Shown in pieces: positions 37,425-48,297 of a DNA stretch of 64,000 nucleotides. The stretch comes from Cognaticolwellia mytili (GTDB lineage: Bacteria > Pseudomonadota > Gammaproteobacteria > Enterobacterales > Alteromonadaceae). The notes beneath the pieces were generated by a model, which worked only from the letters and a program-made list of their open reading frames with translations, was not told the DNA's origin and made no database searches. How positions within the stretch are numbered: the first letter of the stretch is position 1; every line of letters starts with the position of its first letter. The DNA is taken from the NCBI RefSeq assembly GCF_002104475.1, contig NZ_NBOF01000004.1:424078-488077 (forward strand). Direction: 5' to 3'. The translations under genes and the position numbers were made by a program.

Positions 37425-37704
37425 TAATGACATTGCGTTTTTGATAAATCACCTTAACTCGGCTTAAGCAACGTCATCCAATAAATCTAGTTAAGCGCCT
37501 ATCTATGCTGGTGATGTGCCAAACAGCTCGCTATTCGGATACATAAACGCCTTGATATCCACTTAACTAACTTCATTGGAGGTATCGGATGTATTAAAAT
37601 TATTGATTATCAATGCATTATGATGCTCATTAAACCGAGCTGAGGCTAAATAGTTTTTTCCTGAGTAAATTAGCTTGAAAAGCTTAAGCTCTATACCATT
37701 AATT
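37425..37704. other. Gene-free stretch between convergent genes
   Basis: Nothing recognisable lies here apart from the terminator just before it. A 63-codon minus-strand frame overlaps the patatin gene's end in another frame and is rejected. Confidence 0.4.
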
Positions 37705-38856
37705 CTATAGCTTAAGAAATTCTCGTATTTGACTTTCTTGCTCAAGCGCATCATTAAAACCTAAGCTAATCAGTTCTTTGCAGTAATTTTTCTCAAATAA
37801 CAAATAACTGACTAAGCTTGATTCAGCGTCATTGGTAACACCAACACTGCGTAATAATAAACGAATTGATAATGGTAGTTTGTCGTAATATTCCACCGCG
37901 ATAGCGTTAAAGTCATGACTTGGATTAATGACCAAAGAATTAATACTTTTCAAACCAGCGGTCTGATTTTTTAAATCTTCAGGTATTAACGATAGCGTAT
38001 GATTGACGCGTTCCATACGTTCAATATCGCTTTGTAATGTGTCAGAAAAAACAGAATCAAGTAAATGTCCTGCTATGGTTGCTGTTGTTGGTGGATGAGG
38101 ATTATTTTCTCGCGCATGAATTGGCTCTTTAGGTTGATCAACACCAACTACAAATATTTTTTCTGCGCCTAAGTGTATGGCAGGGCTTAGTGGTGAAAGC
38201 TGATGAATAGAACCATCGCCTAAATGTTCTTGTTTAACTTTTGCAGAAGGGAACACTAAAGGGATTGCCGCAGATGCCATTAAGTGCTGACTATTTAGTT
38301 GTGTTGGCTCTCCACGTCGCTTTGCGCGAAACCAAGGTAATATTGACTCTTCTGATTGAAAAAAACTGATTGAATCACCGCTAGTGTAGCTTGATGCAGT
38401 AACTGAAACAGCCGATAAGTAGCCACGCCTGATATTAGTATCGATGCGATTAAAATCAATTACCATATTAAGTAGATCGCGTAATGGCGCATTATTTAAT
38501 AAACTGCGGGCACTTTTATTGGCATAATCAGCTTGAAAGCTACCCAGCATTCCCGATGCCAGGTGGCTAAAAATACGTAACGCATCACTATGGTATATTC
38601 GGCCGGGATCTAAATTTTTCCAGACCCACTCCAGTTTTTTTATCCCCAATTGAAAGCAAGACGCATAACAAGCTAATGCCGTTGAGTTAATTGCTCCGGC
38701 AGAAGTGCCACAGATGATGGGAAAGGGTACGCCATGGTTACGTGGCATAAACTTAGCTATCGCAGATAAGACACCAACTTGGTATGCGGCACGCGCACCA
38801 CCTCCGGTTAATACTAAGGCATTATTACTATTGATGTAACTGCGCTTATGTGACAT
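37705..38856 (-). CDS. Patatin-like phospholipase family protein
   Basis: This 383-residue serine lipase has the oxyanion loop GGGARAAYQVGVL near residue 17, the nucleophile elbow GTSAG (Ser near 49), and the catalytic Asp in LGDGSIHQ near 210. No signal peptide or beta-barrel is present, so it is cytosolic. Patatins of this type hydrolyse phospholipids or acyl esters. The C-terminal 80 residues are an extra helical part found in many proteobacterial members. Confidence 0.92.
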   Translation of the reverse strand: MSHKRSYINSNNALVLTGGGARAAYQVGVLSAIAKFMPRNHGVPFPIICGTSAGAINSTALACYASCFQLGIKKLEWVWKNLDPGRIYHSDALRIFSHLASGMLGSFQADYANKSARSLLNNAPLRDLLNMVIDFNRIDTNIRRGYLSAVSVTASSYTSGDSISFFQSEESILPWFRAKRRGEPTQLNSQHLMASAAIPLVFPSAKVKQEHLGDGSIHQLSPLSPAIHLGAEKIFVVGVDQPKEPIHARENNPHPPTTATIAGHLLDSVFSDTLQSDIERMERVNHTLSLIPEDLKNQTAGLKSINSLVINPSHDFNAIAVEYYDKLPLSIRLLLRSVGVTNDAESSLVSYLLFEKNYCKELISLGFNDALEQESQIREFLKL

Positions 38857-38969
38857 TGAATACCGATTAGCAAAAAATTAGTGTTGTAGAATGATTTTAA
38901 TTAGTTTTTGAATTTGTAGCCAGCTGAATTTAATGATTATTAAAAAGATTAAGTAAAATTTTCAGAGAA

Positions 38970-38997
38970 AAAAAGGCCAGCAAATGCTGGCCTTTTT
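38970..38997 (-). terminator. Strong intrinsic terminator downstream of the DUF3718-like gene
   Basis: The 12-bp stem AAAAAGGCCAGC/GCTGGCCTTTTT with a four-base loop ends in a T-run on the minus strand. It lies 75 bases after the small exported-protein gene and before the patatin gene, and the symmetry allows action in both directions. Confidence 0.93.
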
Positions 38998-39071
38998 AAT
39001 GACATAAGAATTATTAACTAGTAAAACATTGAACTTACAATAAGCGTTAACGTCTACTGGAAAATAAAGTT

Positions 39072-39431
39072 CTAGCTACTTACGCGTTTGTTAGCAGCGT
39101 CGATTAATGGTTGCGATCCACTTTGAATAAGTGCCAAGTTAGCTGATACAGTCTTCTTTGGTAATTTACTAATCATCAAAGAACCTGTTTTAACTGAACC
39201 TTTAGTAGCAGCAAATTCCAACAAGTTTTTACCATTACATTGAATACCTGAGAAGATATTACGAATTTTTAATTTATTCGATTTTAAGAATGAACGCATA
39301 CGTTTCTTGTCATCGGCGGCAACATACTCACATACACTCTGTGCAATGTTAGCTGCTTGCGCTTTTGGTGCTGATACAATAGACGTCATTGTTAAAGCTG
39401 TAATAGTAGTAACTAGTAATAATTTTTTCAT
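39072..39431 (-). CDS. Small exported protein, DUF3718-like
   Basis: A 119-residue product results if translation starts at ATG 39431, which has AAAGG 8 bases upstream and gives a proper signal peptide (MKKLLLVTTITALTMTSIVS, cut after about QAA). An earlier in-frame Met adds 16 residues and spoils the signal. The mature part has two Cys (SVCEYVA and GIQCNGKNLL), probably one disulphide, and resembles the DUF3718 family of marine gammaproteobacteria; function unknown. Its long leader contains a likely c-di-GMP riboswitch, so it is probably a c-di-GMP-controlled envelope protein. Confidence 0.8.
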   Translation of the reverse strand: MKKLLLVTTITALTMTSIVSAPKAQAANIAQSVCEYVAADDKKRMRSFLKSNKLKIRNIFSGIQCNGKNLLEFAATKGSVKTGSLMISKLPKKTVSANLALIQSGSQPLIDAANKRVSS

Positions 39432-39471
39432 TTTAATAACCTTTAATAATAAAATAGAGTTAGTAAAAGAA

Positions 39472-39489
39472 AAAACCACAGGATGTACC
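39472..39489 (-). promoter_or_regulatory. Possible expression platform of the riboswitch
   Basis: On the minus strand GTGGTTTT (complement of 39472-39479), followed by more T, is perfectly complementary to AAAACCAC inside the aptamer core (complement of 39545-39552). Pairing these would break the right-hand stem of the aptamer, a plausible on/off switch. Confidence 0.45.
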
Positions 39490-39590
39490 TAATAACACGG
39501 TAACTCCGCTGTCATAGATAAATACAATATTTATCCTTAGACCGGTGGTTTTGCGTAACACGTTTTCGCGTGTCTTGCCTTTTCTTTGTC
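39490..39590 (-). promoter_or_regulatory. c-di-GMP-I (GEMM) riboswitch aptamer
   Basis: Read on the minus strand, the order of conserved GEMM-I elements is met. GGCAA opens the core, followed by stem ACACG/CGTGT closing a GAAA loop. Then come ACGCAAA, CCACCGGTCTAAG, a perfect 8-bp stem GATAAATA-TTG-TATTTATC, and AGCGGAGTTACCG. These correspond one by one to Vc2 elements (GGCAAAC, GAAA loop, GACGCAAAG, CCUCCGGCCUAA, AGCGGGGUUACCG) as I recall them. The aptamer ends 59 bases before the start codon of the exported-protein gene. No covariance search was run. Confidence 0.88.
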
Positions 39591-39777
39591 AATTTCAGTA
39601 TCACTAAAACGATAATCAAATGCAACCATTATGTTACAAATTGTACGTATTAATTAAAGGGGTATGGAAAAAACCTTAATAAATAATGACTTAGTTTGTT
39701 GTTGTTTTTGTTGATTGCATAGGTAAATAGTGCCTGTGAGATAAGGTTTACGTTATCGTGCGATATAAACTACAAAA

Positions 39778-39797
39778 AAAAGGGCAAAAGCCCTTTT
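39778..39797 (-). terminator. Intrinsic terminator of the liu-sco operon
   Basis: The stem AAAAGGGC/GCCCTTTT with an AAAA loop lies 36 bases after the scoB stop and is followed on the minus strand by a T-run. It closes the leucine-ketone-body operon. Confidence 0.92.
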
Positions 39798-39832
39798 ATT
39801 TAATCTTTAGTTGTCAATAACGCGTTAACAAT

Positions 39833-40489
39833 CTAGAAGCTCATTTCAGGAGTTTCGCCGTCAATAATTAGTTCACCTTCGGTTAACGAGATTATTTCTT
39901 CAACCGATACACCTGGTGCACGTTCTAACAAGTGAAATTTACCGTCTTTGATTTCAATAAACGCAAGATCCGTCAATACTTTTTTAATACAGCCTTTACC
40001 TGTTAAGGGTAGTGTACAATTACTTAATAACTTTGATACGCCGTGCTTTGATGCGTGAGTCATAGTAACGATAATATTATCGGCACCAGCGACTAAATCC
40101 ATAGCTCCGCCCATACCTTTGATTAACTTTCCTGGGATCATATATGAGGCAATGTTACCGTTAACATCTACTTCAAATGCGCCTAATACGGTTAAATCAA
40201 CATGACCACCGCGGATCATGGCAAAAGACTCCGCTGAGTCAAAAATTGACGCGCCTGTAGCCATCGTTACTGTTTGCTTACCGGCATTAATTAAGTCAGC
40301 ATCAATTAATGCTTCAGTTGGGAATTGCCCCATACCTAATAAGCCATTTTCTGATTGCAACATAACTTCCATACCTTTAGGTACGTAGTTTGCCACTAAC
40401 GTTGGAATACCTATACCTAAGTTTACGTAGTAACCGTCTTGAAGTTCTTGTGCAACACGTTGTGCTAGTTGTTCTCTTGATAAAGCCAT
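39833..40489 (-). CDS. scoB: 3-oxoacid CoA-transferase subunit B
   Basis: This is the small subunit of succinyl-CoA:acetoacetate CoA-transferase, which activates acetoacetate released by HMG-CoA lyase. The catalytic Glu lies in LQSENGLLGMG (about residue 47). GGHVDLTVLGAFEVD and KGMGGAMDLV are family motifs. The 218-residue length is usual. It is translated 26 bases after scoA and is the last gene before the terminator. Confidence 0.95.
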   Translation of the reverse strand: MALSREQLAQRVAQELQDGYYVNLGIGIPTLVANYVPKGMEVMLQSENGLLGMGQFPTEALIDADLINAGKQTVTMATGASIFDSAESFAMIRGGHVDLTVLGAFEVDVNGNIASYMIPGKLIKGMGGAMDLVAGADNIIVTMTHASKHGVSKLLSNCTLPLTGKGCIKKVLTDLAFIEIKDGKFHLLERAPGVSVEEIISLTEGELIIDGETPEMSF

Positions 40490-40515
40490 AAATTACTCCT
40501 TACTAACACTGATAA

Positions 40516-41220
40516 TTATGTATCGCTGCGAACAGTACGTTGTTCAATGCGTTTTTCGAATGAGCCTAGAATTAATCGATTTACATAAATGCCCGGTGTA
40601 TGAATGTGATCTGGGTCTAATTCACCCGGTTCAACAATTTCTTCAACTTCCACTACGGTAATTTTACCGGCAGTTGCTGCTAAAGGATTAAAGTTACGAG
40701 CGGTTTTTCTAAATACTAAATTGCCGTAACGATCGGCTTTCCAAGCTTTAACAATGGCAAAGTCACCTTTAATTGCCGGTTCTAAAATGTAATGTCTGCC
40801 ATCAAATTCTCGCTCCTCTTTACCTTCAGCAACAGGAGTACCGTAGCCGGTTGCCGTGTAGAATGCAGGAATACCAGCACCGCCAGCACGCATTTTTTCA
40901 GCTAAAGTGCCTTGCGGTGTTAATTCAACTTCAAGTTCACCGTTCATCATTTGGCGTTCAAACTCGGCATTTTCACCAACATATGAGGCGACAATTTTTT
41001 TGATTTGACGGTCAGGGAGTAAAATACCTAAGCCAAAATCGTCAACACCACAGTTGTTTGAAACTAGGGTTAAGCCTTTGGTGCCTTTACGCTTAATTTC
41101 ACTAATTAAGTTTTCTGGAATGCCACATAAGCCAAAACCGCCAGCAATTACGGTCATATTGTCTTCAAGACCTGCCATAGCTTCTTCATAGCTTGACACT
41201 ACCTTGTCAAATCCTGCCAT
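40516..41220 (-). CDS. scoA: 3-oxoacid CoA-transferase subunit A
   Basis: This is the large partner of ScoB. The N-terminal [13 protein letters not shown] motif (about 27-39) and [12 protein letters not shown] binding loop are plain, as is [17 protein letters not shown] near 170. The length is 234. Location behind HMG-CoA lyase makes acetoacetate the natural substrate. AtoD-type naming is an alternative. Confidence 0.95.
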   Translation of the reverse strand: MAGFDKVVSSYEEAMAGLEDNMTVIAGGFGLCGIPENLISEIKRKGTKGLTLVSNNCGVDDFGLGILLPDRQIKKIVASYVGENAEFERQMMNGELEVELTPQGTLAEKMRAGGAGIPAFYTATGYGTPVAEGKEEREFDGRHYILEPAIKGDFAIVKAWKADRYGNLVFRKTARNFNPLAATAGKITVVEVEEIVEPGELDPDHIHTPGIYVNRLILGSFEKRIEQRTVRSDT

Positions 41221-41284
41221 CGTTTGTTCCTCGTTAATAAATTTTTATCGTTATTTTTAATCTTCGTCTTTAAATATAACTAGC

Positions 41285-42196
41285 TTATTGAGCTTTATAC
41301 GCCGTTGAAACTTTAGAAACCGGTGCTTTACCTAATTTGTCACTAATGTACCAACCCGCCGCTAATAGTTTGTTAAAATCGATGCCAGTATCAATATTCA
41401 AACCGTTAAGCATGTATAAAACATCTTCAGTGGCAACATTGCCTGAAGCGCCCTTAGCATATGGACATCCGCCTAGACCTGCAATAGCACTATCGACTAC
41501 CATTACACCTGCTTGTAAAGCACTGTAAATGTTAGTTAACGCTTGGCCGTACGTATCATGAAAGTGCACTGCAAGTTTTTCTACTGGCACACGGGCGCTA
41601 ACGGCCTGTATCATTTTAGTTACGGTAGCTGGGGTACCGACACCAATAGTGTCGCCAAGTGATATTTCGTAACAGCCCATCTTGTATAGCTTTTCTGCCA
41701 CCATAGCGACTTGCTCAGGTTCGATAAAACCATCGTAAGGGCAACCGACAACACAAGATACATACCCGCGAACAGGAATATTTGCAGCTTTGGCGGCAGC
41801 CATGATAGGTTCAAATCGCTGTAAGCTTTCTTCGATTGAACAATTAATGTTTTTTTGGCTAAACGCTTCTGATGCCGCGCCAAATATCGCTACTTCACTG
41901 GCATTTACCGCCATTGCTGCCTCAAAACCTTTCATGTTAGGCGTGAGGGCAGCGTAGGTAACAGCATCTTTTCGGCTAATGCCATTAAATACATCGGTAG
42001 ATGTTGCCATTTGCGGCACCCATTTAGGTGAAACAAAACTACCACTTTCGATATAGCTAACGCCGGCATCAGCCAATTGCTCAATCAGCGCTATTTTATC
42101 TTCAGCACTGATTTGCAGCTTTTCATTTTGTAGACCATCGCGCGGTCCAACTTCAACAATTTTTACTTGTGTGGGTAAGCTTGCATTATCAGCCAT
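41285..42196 (-). CDS. liuE: Hydroxymethylglutaryl-CoA lyase
   Basis: It splits HMG-CoA to acetyl-CoA and acetoacetate, the last step of leucine breakdown. The TIM-barrel start [13 protein letters not shown] carries catalytic Arg and Asp; FHDTYGQAL holds metal-ligand His, and [17 protein letters not shown] the catalytic-Cys loop. The length of 303 is normal. The start shares a base with the liuD stop, so translation is coupled. Confidence 0.96.
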   Translation of the reverse strand: MADNASLPTQVKIVEVGPRDGLQNEKLQISAEDKIALIEQLADAGVSYIESGSFVSPKWVPQMATSTDVFNGISRKDAVTYAALTPNMKGFEAAMAVNASEVAIFGAASEAFSQKNINCSIEESLQRFEPIMAAAKAANIPVRGYVSCVVGCPYDGFIEPEQVAMVAEKLYKMGCYEISLGDTIGVGTPATVTKMIQAVSARVPVEKLAVHFHDTYGQALTNIYSALQAGVMVVDSAIAGLGGCPYAKGASGNVATEDVLYMLNGLNIDTGIDFNKLLAAGWYISDKLGKAPVSKVSTAYKAQ

Positions 42197-44208
42197 TACG
42201 CTTCCTCCGCCGTGAAGGCAATAAGCTCAGCGCCGCCATCAACCATATCACCATCTTTATAGTAAATCGTGTCAACAACACCATTGCTTGGTGCGCGAAT
42301 AGTGTGTTCCATTTTCATCGCTTCCATGATCATTAACGGTTGCTCTGCCACAACCGTTTCGCCAGCCGCTACCAATACTGACACCATAGTGCCGTTCATT
42401 GGTGCAACTAAACCGCCATGGCTATCGTCACCACTGTTATCACCACAATCAGGTAAAACATGCGTGAAGTTGAAAACACCGTTTTGGTGATAAAGGCTGA
42501 TTTGTGTACCATTTTTCGCAATGGTTGCGTGACTACGATAGCCGTCAATACTGACGTATAACTTATCGTTGTCGATACGACCTTGGCAATCAACGGTTTG
42601 ACCATCAACCGTGATCAAGTAATAACTGCCGCTACCCTGACGTTTTTGTTCAACAGTAATCGGGTATTCGCTGTCGTTATGCGCTAATACCATATGGTGA
42701 ATGTTGGCTTCATTTAAACGCCATGCATTGGTCATATTCCACGGTGAAAAGGGATCGTTAGTTTTGGCTGCTGTTTTTTGTGCTTCTAACTCTTGAGATA
42801 GAACTAAGTACAGTGCTGCCATCGGCAATTCGCCTGCTAATGCTTGCTCACTTTCGTGGAAAATAATGGCTTGATTTTTCTCAATAAAGCCAGTATCGAT
42901 ATCTGCGTTAACAAAGGGCGCGGATGTCGCTAAGTTATAAAGAAAATCTATATTAGTAGTAACGCCAGTGATACGGTATTCAGATAAGGCTTTTGCCATA
43001 CGTTGTAAGGCTTTTTCACGACTTTCGTCCCAAACAATTAACTTTGCAATCATTGGATCGTAAAACACACTAACTTCATCACCTTGACGTACACCGGTAT
43101 CAACGCGAACAAATTCACTTTCTACTGGCGGTTGTAAAAAGTTTAATGTGCCGGTTGCTGGTAAGAAATCGTTATTAGGATCTTCAGCATAAATACGTGC
43201 TTCAAAAGCGTGACCGTTAATTTTTAATTCGTGCTGAGCTTTGGGTAACACTTCACCTGCAGCGACACGTAATTGCCATTCAACCAAATCTTGACCGGTA
43301 ATTAATTCAGTCACTGGATGCTCTACTTGTAGACGGGTATTCATCTCCATAAAGTAGAATGAACCGTCAATATCAAGTAAAAATTCAACCGTACCAGCAC
43401 CTTGATAGCCAATGGCTTGCGCTGATTTTATAGCTGACTCACCCATTTGAGCACGTAGCTTTTCACTCATGCTAAAGGCAGGTGCTTCTTCTATCACTTT
43501 TTGATGACGACGTTGCACTGAGCAGTCGCGTTCGAAAAGGTAAACAGCATTTTGGTGATTATCGCAAAATACTTGAATTTCAACGTGGCGTGGCTGTGTT
43601 AAGTATTTTTCAACCAACATAGTGTCGTCGCCAAATGAAGATTTAGCTTCACGTTTTGCCGCAGCAAAGCCTTCAGAAAATTCGTCTTCGCTCCATACTT
43701 GGCGCATACCTTTACCACCGCCACCGGCAGTGGCTTTAAGTAGCACTGGGTAACCCATATCATTAGCGGCTTTTTTAATAATCGCTTCTGATTGGTCATC
43801 GCCATGATAACCAGGTACTAATGGAACATCAGCAGCTTCCATAATATTTTTTGCCGCTGACTTTGAACCCATGGCTTCAATTGCGCCAACAGGTGGGCCA
43901 ATAAAAGTAATACCCTCGGCTGCACACATGCGACAAAAGTCTGCGTTTTCAGATAGGAAACCGTAACCTGGGTGAATTGCTTGTGCACCTGTGCGTTTGG
44001 CTGCTTCAATCACTTTTTCAGATAATAAGTAGCTTTCTCGCGAGGGTGAACCGCCAATATGAATAGCTTCATCCGCCATATTGACATGTAGTGAGTCAGC
44101 ATCGGCATCAGAATAAACAGCGACAGTTAGGATACCCATTTTTCGTGCAGTTTTGATAACACGACAGGCGATTTCGCCACGGTTGGCAATTAGTATTTTA
44201 GTAAACAT
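42196..44208 (-). CDS. liuD: Methylcrotonyl-CoA carboxylase biotin-containing subunit alpha
   Basis: Residues 1-450 are biotin carboxylase ([17 protein letters not shown]-grasp loop [25 protein letters not shown]). A linker domain follows, and the biotinyl domain has Lys632 in EAMKMEH. Together with LiuB it carboxylates 3-methylcrotonyl-CoA. Propionyl- or geranyl-CoA carboxylase alpha subunits are similar, but the neighbours fix the role. The length of 670 fits. Confidence 0.95.
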   Translation of the reverse strand: MFTKILIANRGEIACRVIKTARKMGILTVAVYSDADADSLHVNMADEAIHIGGSPSRESYLLSEKVIEAAKRTGAQAIHPGYGFLSENADFCRMCAAEGITFIGPPVGAIEAMGSKSAAKNIMEAADVPLVPGYHGDDQSEAIIKKAANDMGYPVLLKATAGGGGKGMRQVWSEDEFSEGFAAAKREAKSSFGDDTMLVEKYLTQPRHVEIQVFCDNHQNAVYLFERDCSVQRRHQKVIEEAPAFSMSEKLRAQMGESAIKSAQAIGYQGAGTVEFLLDIDGSFYFMEMNTRLQVEHPVTELITGQDLVEWQLRVAAGEVLPKAQHELKINGHAFEARIYAEDPNNDFLPATGTLNFLQPPVESEFVRVDTGVRQGDEVSVFYDPMIAKLIVWDESREKALQRMAKALSEYRITGVTTNIDFLYNLATSAPFVNADIDTGFIEKNQAIIFHESEQALAGELPMAALYLVLSQELEAQKTAAKTNDPFSPWNMTNAWRLNEANIHHMVLAHNDSEYPITVEQKRQGSGSYYLITVDGQTVDCQGRIDNDKLYVSIDGYRSHATIAKNGTQISLYHQNGVFNFTHVLPDCGDNSGDDSHGGLVAPMNGTMVSVLVAAGETVVAEQPLMIMEAMKMEHTIRAPSNGVVDTIYYKDGDMVDGGAELIAFTAEEA

Positions 44209-44212
44209 GAGT

Positions 44213-45076
44213 TTATCCTTCGCCTTTATTTAATGATGTTTTTTGCGGTGCTGCTTGTTGTAAGGGAGCTTGCCAAGCAGGCTGGCGTTTTTCAAAAAAG
44301 GCAGTTAAGCCTTCTTGGCCTTCTGTTGATACTCGAATGGCAGCAATACGTTCACTGGTAATTGCAATCAGTGCTTCGTCGATGTCCTGATAAGCAACAT
44401 CAAGGGCTAATTGTTTAGCTTGGCGCACTGCTAATGGGCCGTTTGCCAGTAATGTTGTGGTCATTTTCTCAACAGCGGCACTTAGTTCTTCTAGTGGTAA
44501 AATTTCATCAACTAAACCTAATTGCTGCGCTTTATCGGCAAAAAATCGTTCAGCGGTTTGAAAGTAGCGGCGACTGGCTTTTTGACCAATGGCATTTACA
44601 ACATAAGGACTTATTGTTGCTGGTATTAAACCGAGCTTTACTTCACTTAAACAAAAGCTAGCTTTTTCACTGGCCAGTACAATGTCACAACAACTTGCTA
44701 GTCCAACAGCGCCGCCAAAGGCTGCACCTTGCACTTTAGCGATGGTCGGTTGTGGTAAAAAATTAAGGTTTTTCAACATATGTGCTAGTGCGTTTGCATC
44801 TGATAAATTCTCTTCATAAGAATACGACGCCATACGTTTCATCCAGCCTAAATCTGCCCCGGCAGAAAAACTTTTACCTGTAGAAGCCAGTATCATCACT
44901 TTGATATCGTGACATTTAGCAATTTCATGAAATAGATGGCTTAAGGCAAAAATAATACTGTCATCAAAGGCATTGTGCTTATCAGGATTATTCATAGTAA
45001 CGGTTGCTACGCCACGACCGTCAACGTCAAACAAAACTTGTTCGCTCGGACTTTTTATATTGTTATGTTTAAACAT
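44213..45076 (-). CDS. liuC: Methylglutaconyl-CoA hydratase (enoyl-CoA hydratase family)
   Basis: This crotonase-fold enzyme hydrates 3-methylglutaconyl-CoA to HMG-CoA. The oxyanion motifs SAGADLGWMKRM (about residue 70) and AAFGGAVGLASCCDIV (about 115) are seen, with EVKLGLIPATISPYV following. I take ATG 45076, with an AGGGATGAG ribosome site upstream; the longer frame from 45124 would overlap liuB by 35 bases. The product is 287 residues. Confidence 0.93.
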   Translation of the reverse strand: MFKHNNIKSPSEQVLFDVDGRGVATVTMNNPDKHNAFDDSIIFALSHLFHEIAKCHDIKVMILASTGKSFSAGADLGWMKRMASYSYEENLSDANALAHMLKNLNFLPQPTIAKVQGAAFGGAVGLASCCDIVLASEKASFCLSEVKLGLIPATISPYVVNAIGQKASRRYFQTAERFFADKAQQLGLVDEILPLEELSAAVEKMTTTLLANGPLAVRQAKQLALDVAYQDIDEALIAITSERIAAIRVSTEGQEGLTAFFEKRQPAWQAPLQQAAPQKTSLNKGEG

Positions 45077-45089
45077 GTTCAACTCATCC

Positions 45090-46697
45090 CTACATTCTAA
45101 ACAGACCAAACTTGGTCTCTTCAATAGGTTTATTTAATGACGCGGAAATGGCTAAGCCAAGTACTTGACGAGTATCTGCGGGGTCAATTACACCGTCATC
45201 CCATAAGCGGGCTGAAGCATAGTAAGGATGACCTTGATGCTCGTAATCATCAATAATAGGCTGTTTGAAGTCAGCTTCTTCTTGCTCGCTCCATTGCTCG
45301 CCACGTTTTTCTTTTTGATCACGCTTTACTTGCGCAAGTACACCTGCGGCTTGTTCGCCGCCCATCACTGAAATACGTGAGTTTGGCCACATAAATAAGA
45401 ATCGTGGATCGTAAGCTCGGCCACACATACCATAGTTACCAGCACCAAAACTACCACCAATTAAAATGGTAAATTTTGGTACTTGTGCGGTTGCTACAGC
45501 GGTTACCATTTTAGCACCGTGTTTTGCGATACCGCCTGCTTCATACTGCTGACCGACCATAAAGCCAGTAATGTTTTGTAAAAACACCAATGGAATTTTT
45601 CGTTGCGCACAAAGTTCGATAAAGTGAGCGCCTTTTTGCGCTGATTCACCAAATAATATGCCGTTGTTCGCCACAATGCCGACAGGGTAGCCGTAGATGC
45701 GAGCAAAGCCACAAACTAAGGTTGTACCGTATAACGCTTTAAATTCGTCAAATTCGCTGCCATCAACGACACGGGCGATAATTTCTCGTACATCAAATGG
45801 TTGGCGAGAATCTTTTGGTACAATACCGTAAACTTCTTCGCTAGCATAAGCCGGTTCTACCACTTCCTTAATCGCCATCTGTACGGGTTTAACGCGGTTT
45901 AAGTTACCGATAGCGCTACGAGCGATTTCTAATGCATGATGATCGTTTTGCGCGTAATGATCCGCAACGCCTGAAGTACGACAATGCACATCTGCACCGC
46001 CTAAATCTTCAGCACTCACCACTTCACCTGTTGCCGCTTTTACTAATGGCGGGCCAGCTAAGAATATTGTGCCTTGCTCTTTGACGATAATTGATTCATC
46101 AGCCATTGCTGGTACATAAGCGCCACCGGCGGTACATGAACCCATCACGACAGCAATTTGCGGAATGCTTTGCGCTGACATACTAGCTTGGTTGAAGAAT
46201 ATGCGACCAAAGTGTTCTTTATCTGGGAAAACATCGTCTTGGTTTGGCAAGTTCGCGCCACCTGAGTCAACCAAGTAGATACAAGGCAAGTTGTTTTCTT
46301 GTGCGATAGTTTGCGCGCGTAAATGCTTTTTAACCGTAAGCGGGAAATAAGTACCACCTTTTACCGTCGCATCATTGGCAACGATAATACATTCTTGGCC
46401 GCCAACACGGCCAATGCCGGTAATGATACCTGCAGCAGGCACGTTATCGTCATAAACTTCATAAGCGGCTAATTGTGATAATTCTAGAAAGGCTGAACCT
46501 GGGTCGAGTAGTGCGTAAACACGATCTCTAGGCAATAATTTTCCGCGAGATAAATGACGTTCACGACTTCGTTCGCCACCACCGAGTTTAATTTCTTCTA
46601 ACTTTACTTTTAAGTCATCAACTTGCAGTTGCATATGCTCGGCATTTTCGATGAATTCAGGGCTGCGGGGATTGATTTTCGATATTATCTTAGCCAC
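45090..46697 (-). CDS. liuB: Methylcrotonyl-CoA carboxylase carboxyltransferase subunit beta
   Basis: The 535-residue carboxyltransferase partner of LiuD. N- and C-terminal crotonase-like halves carry [38 protein letters not shown] and [20 protein letters not shown]. The latter motif and length are typical of MCC rather than propionyl-CoA carboxylase. liuC follows 13 bases later; liuA lies 300 bases upstream. Confidence 0.96.
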   Translation of the reverse strand: MAKIISKINPRSPEFIENAEHMQLQVDDLKVKLEEIKLGGGERSRERHLSRGKLLPRDRVYALLDPGSAFLELSQLAAYEVYDDNVPAAGIITGIGRVGGQECIIVANDATVKGGTYFPLTVKKHLRAQTIAQENNLPCIYLVDSGGANLPNQDDVFPDKEHFGRIFFNQASMSAQSIPQIAVVMGSCTAGGAYVPAMADESIIVKEQGTIFLAGPPLVKAATGEVVSAEDLGGADVHCRTSGVADHYAQNDHHALEIARSAIGNLNRVKPVQMAIKEVVEPAYASEEVYGIVPKDSRQPFDVREIIARVVDGSEFDEFKALYGTTLVCGFARIYGYPVGIVANNGILFGESAQKGAHFIELCAQRKIPLVFLQNITGFMVGQQYEAGGIAKHGAKMVTAVATAQVPKFTILIGGSFGAGNYGMCGRAYDPRFLFMWPNSRISVMGGEQAAGVLAQVKRDQKEKRGEQWSEQEEADFKQPIIDDYEHQGHPYYASARLWDDGVIDPADTRQVLGLAISASLNKPIEETKFGLFRM

Positions 46698-46860
46698 GGT
46701 ATAACCTTTTAGTTGTTGATCTTTTTGTTAAGTTTTGACGCTGTATGTGTCAGTAATTTAACAATGCACATTGATATTGTTTGGTTTATTAACATTACAT
46801 TTGTTAAGAGACATGAGTGTTAATCGTATTCAATAGCAATAGTCACTGAGGTTAATCTTT

Positions 46861-47001
46861 ATGGTCGTTACCTTTCCACAATTTGACTTTTCTCGAAGCC
46901 AATGGAGCGAGTTCAAGGAAAAAATACTAAGCATAGTTGCCTATGTGTGTAATTTTGACGAAGAAATCGCGCTCATTGGCAATGAGACAAAGTTAAATTA
47001 A
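46861..47001. repeat. Palindromic segment with a 46-codon frame, probable repeat element
   Basis: Within the 300-base liuA-liuB gap a plus-strand frame of 46 codons (ATG at 46861) ends on the tail of liuA. CCAATGGAGCG (46902-46912) and CGCTCATTGG (46970-46979) are inverted copies with one unpaired base, and AATTTGAC/AATTTTGAC recurs on both sides. No ribosome site precedes the frame. I read it as a folded intergenic repeat rather than a gene. Confidence 0.4.
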
Positions 47002-48179
47002 ACTGATTCGTTGAACAACTCACGGCCTATTAACATACGGCGAATTTCTGAAGTACCGGCGCCAATTTCATATAACTTAGCGTCACGTAATAAACGCCCC
47101 GCTGGGAACTCATTGATATAGCCGTTGCCGCCTAGTAACTGAATAGCATCTAAGGCCATTTTTGTTGCAAGCTCAGCAGAATAAAGAATGACACCAGCAG
47201 CGTCTTTACGTGTAGTTTCGCCGCGATCGGCTGCCATAGCACATAAATAAGCATAAGATTTTGCTGCATTCATTTGTGTGTACATGTCAGCAATTTTGCC
47301 TTGAATTAATTGAAACTCACCAATTGCTTGGCCAAATTGTTTTCTGTCGTGAATATATGGCACAACTAAGTCCATACAAGCATCCATAATACCTAGAGGG
47401 CCACCGGTTAATACTAAACGCTCGTAATCTAAGCCTGACATTAGTACGCGAACACCTTTGCCTTCTTCACCTAAAATGTTTTCAGCAGGCACTTCACAAT
47501 CTTGGAATACTAGTTCACAAGTGTTAGAGCCACGCATACCTAATTTATCTAATTTTTGATGACGAGAAAAACCTGGGTAGTCACGTTCAACGATAAAAGC
47601 AGTAATGCCTTTAGAGCCGGCGCTAGTATCTGTTTTTGCATAGATAATAAAAACATTAGCGTCTGGACCGTTAGTGATCCACATTTTGTTGCCGTTAAGA
47701 ATGTATTTATCGCCATTTTCACCAGCGACTTTTTTAGCTGAGAGTTTCATACTTACTACGTCAGAACCAGCATTTGGCTCAGACATCGCCAATGCACCAA
47801 TATGTTCACCACTACAAAGCTTTGGTAAATATTTAGCTTTTTGTTCATGGCTACCATTTTTGTTTAATTGGTTTAAACATAAGTTCGACATAGCACCGTA
47901 GCTTAACCCTACAGAGGCAGAAGCACGTGAAATCTCTTGCATGGCTACCATGTGTTCTAAATAACCTAAACCAGAGCCACCGTATTCTTCGTCAACGGTC
48001 ATGCCTAGTAAACCTAAATCGCCAAACTTACGCCATAGGTCGTTAGGAAATTCGTTATCAATATCTATTTGTGCTGCACGAGGAGCAATTTCATCACGAG
48101 AGAACGCGTTAACCGTGTCACGGATCATGTCAACGGTTTCACCCAAGTTAAAATTCATAGATGAGAAAGTAGAAATCAT
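46998..48179 (-). CDS. liuA: Isovaleryl-CoA dehydrogenase
   Basis: This FAD enzyme oxidises isovaleryl-CoA to 3-methylcrotonyl-CoA, the first committed step here. The acyl-CoA dehydrogenase domains run through ([31 protein letters not shown]). The catalytic Glu lies in [16 protein letters not shown], as in human isovaleryl-CoA dehydrogenase and unlike the later position in most relatives. [19 protein letters not shown] follows. The length of 393 is normal. Confidence 0.96.
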   Translation of the reverse strand: MISTFSSMNFNLGETVDMIRDTVNAFSRDEIAPRAAQIDIDNEFPNDLWRKFGDLGLLGMTVDEEYGGSGLGYLEHMVAMQEISRASASVGLSYGAMSNLCLNQLNKNGSHEQKAKYLPKLCSGEHIGALAMSEPNAGSDVVSMKLSAKKVAGENGDKYILNGNKMWITNGPDANVFIIYAKTDTSAGSKGITAFIVERDYPGFSRHQKLDKLGMRGSNTCELVFQDCEVPAENILGEEGKGVRVLMSGLDYERLVLTGGPLGIMDACMDLVVPYIHDRKQFGQAIGEFQLIQGKIADMYTQMNAAKSYAYLCAMAADRGETTRKDAAGVILYSAELATKMALDAIQLLGGNGYINEFPAGRLLRDAKLYEIGAGTSEIRRMLIGRELFNESV

Positions 48180-48230
48180 AGTAGTACCTTTAATAATTGG
48201 TTGTCGTATTAACGCATCAAACTGTTTGCG

Positions 48231-48240
48231 GCGTTAACGC
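48231..48240. promoter_or_regulatory. Palindrome between liuR and liuA, weak LiuR-site candidate
   Basis: GCGTTAACGC is a perfect 10-bp palindrome that shares the CGTTAACG core of the two stronger sites upstream of liuR. The outer TTTA/TAAA parts are missing. It lies 52 bases before liuA. Confidence 0.3.
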
Positions 48241-48297
48241 TTACTTTTAGTTGTCATGTTGCTGCATTTATCATGCATATGCTGTATCTATCGGTCG

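Noticed and set aside
39432..39479. N-terminal extension of the DUF3718-like protein
   Set aside because: It would put residues before a normal signal peptide and start next to the riboswitch platform; ATG 39431 has a proper ribosome site.
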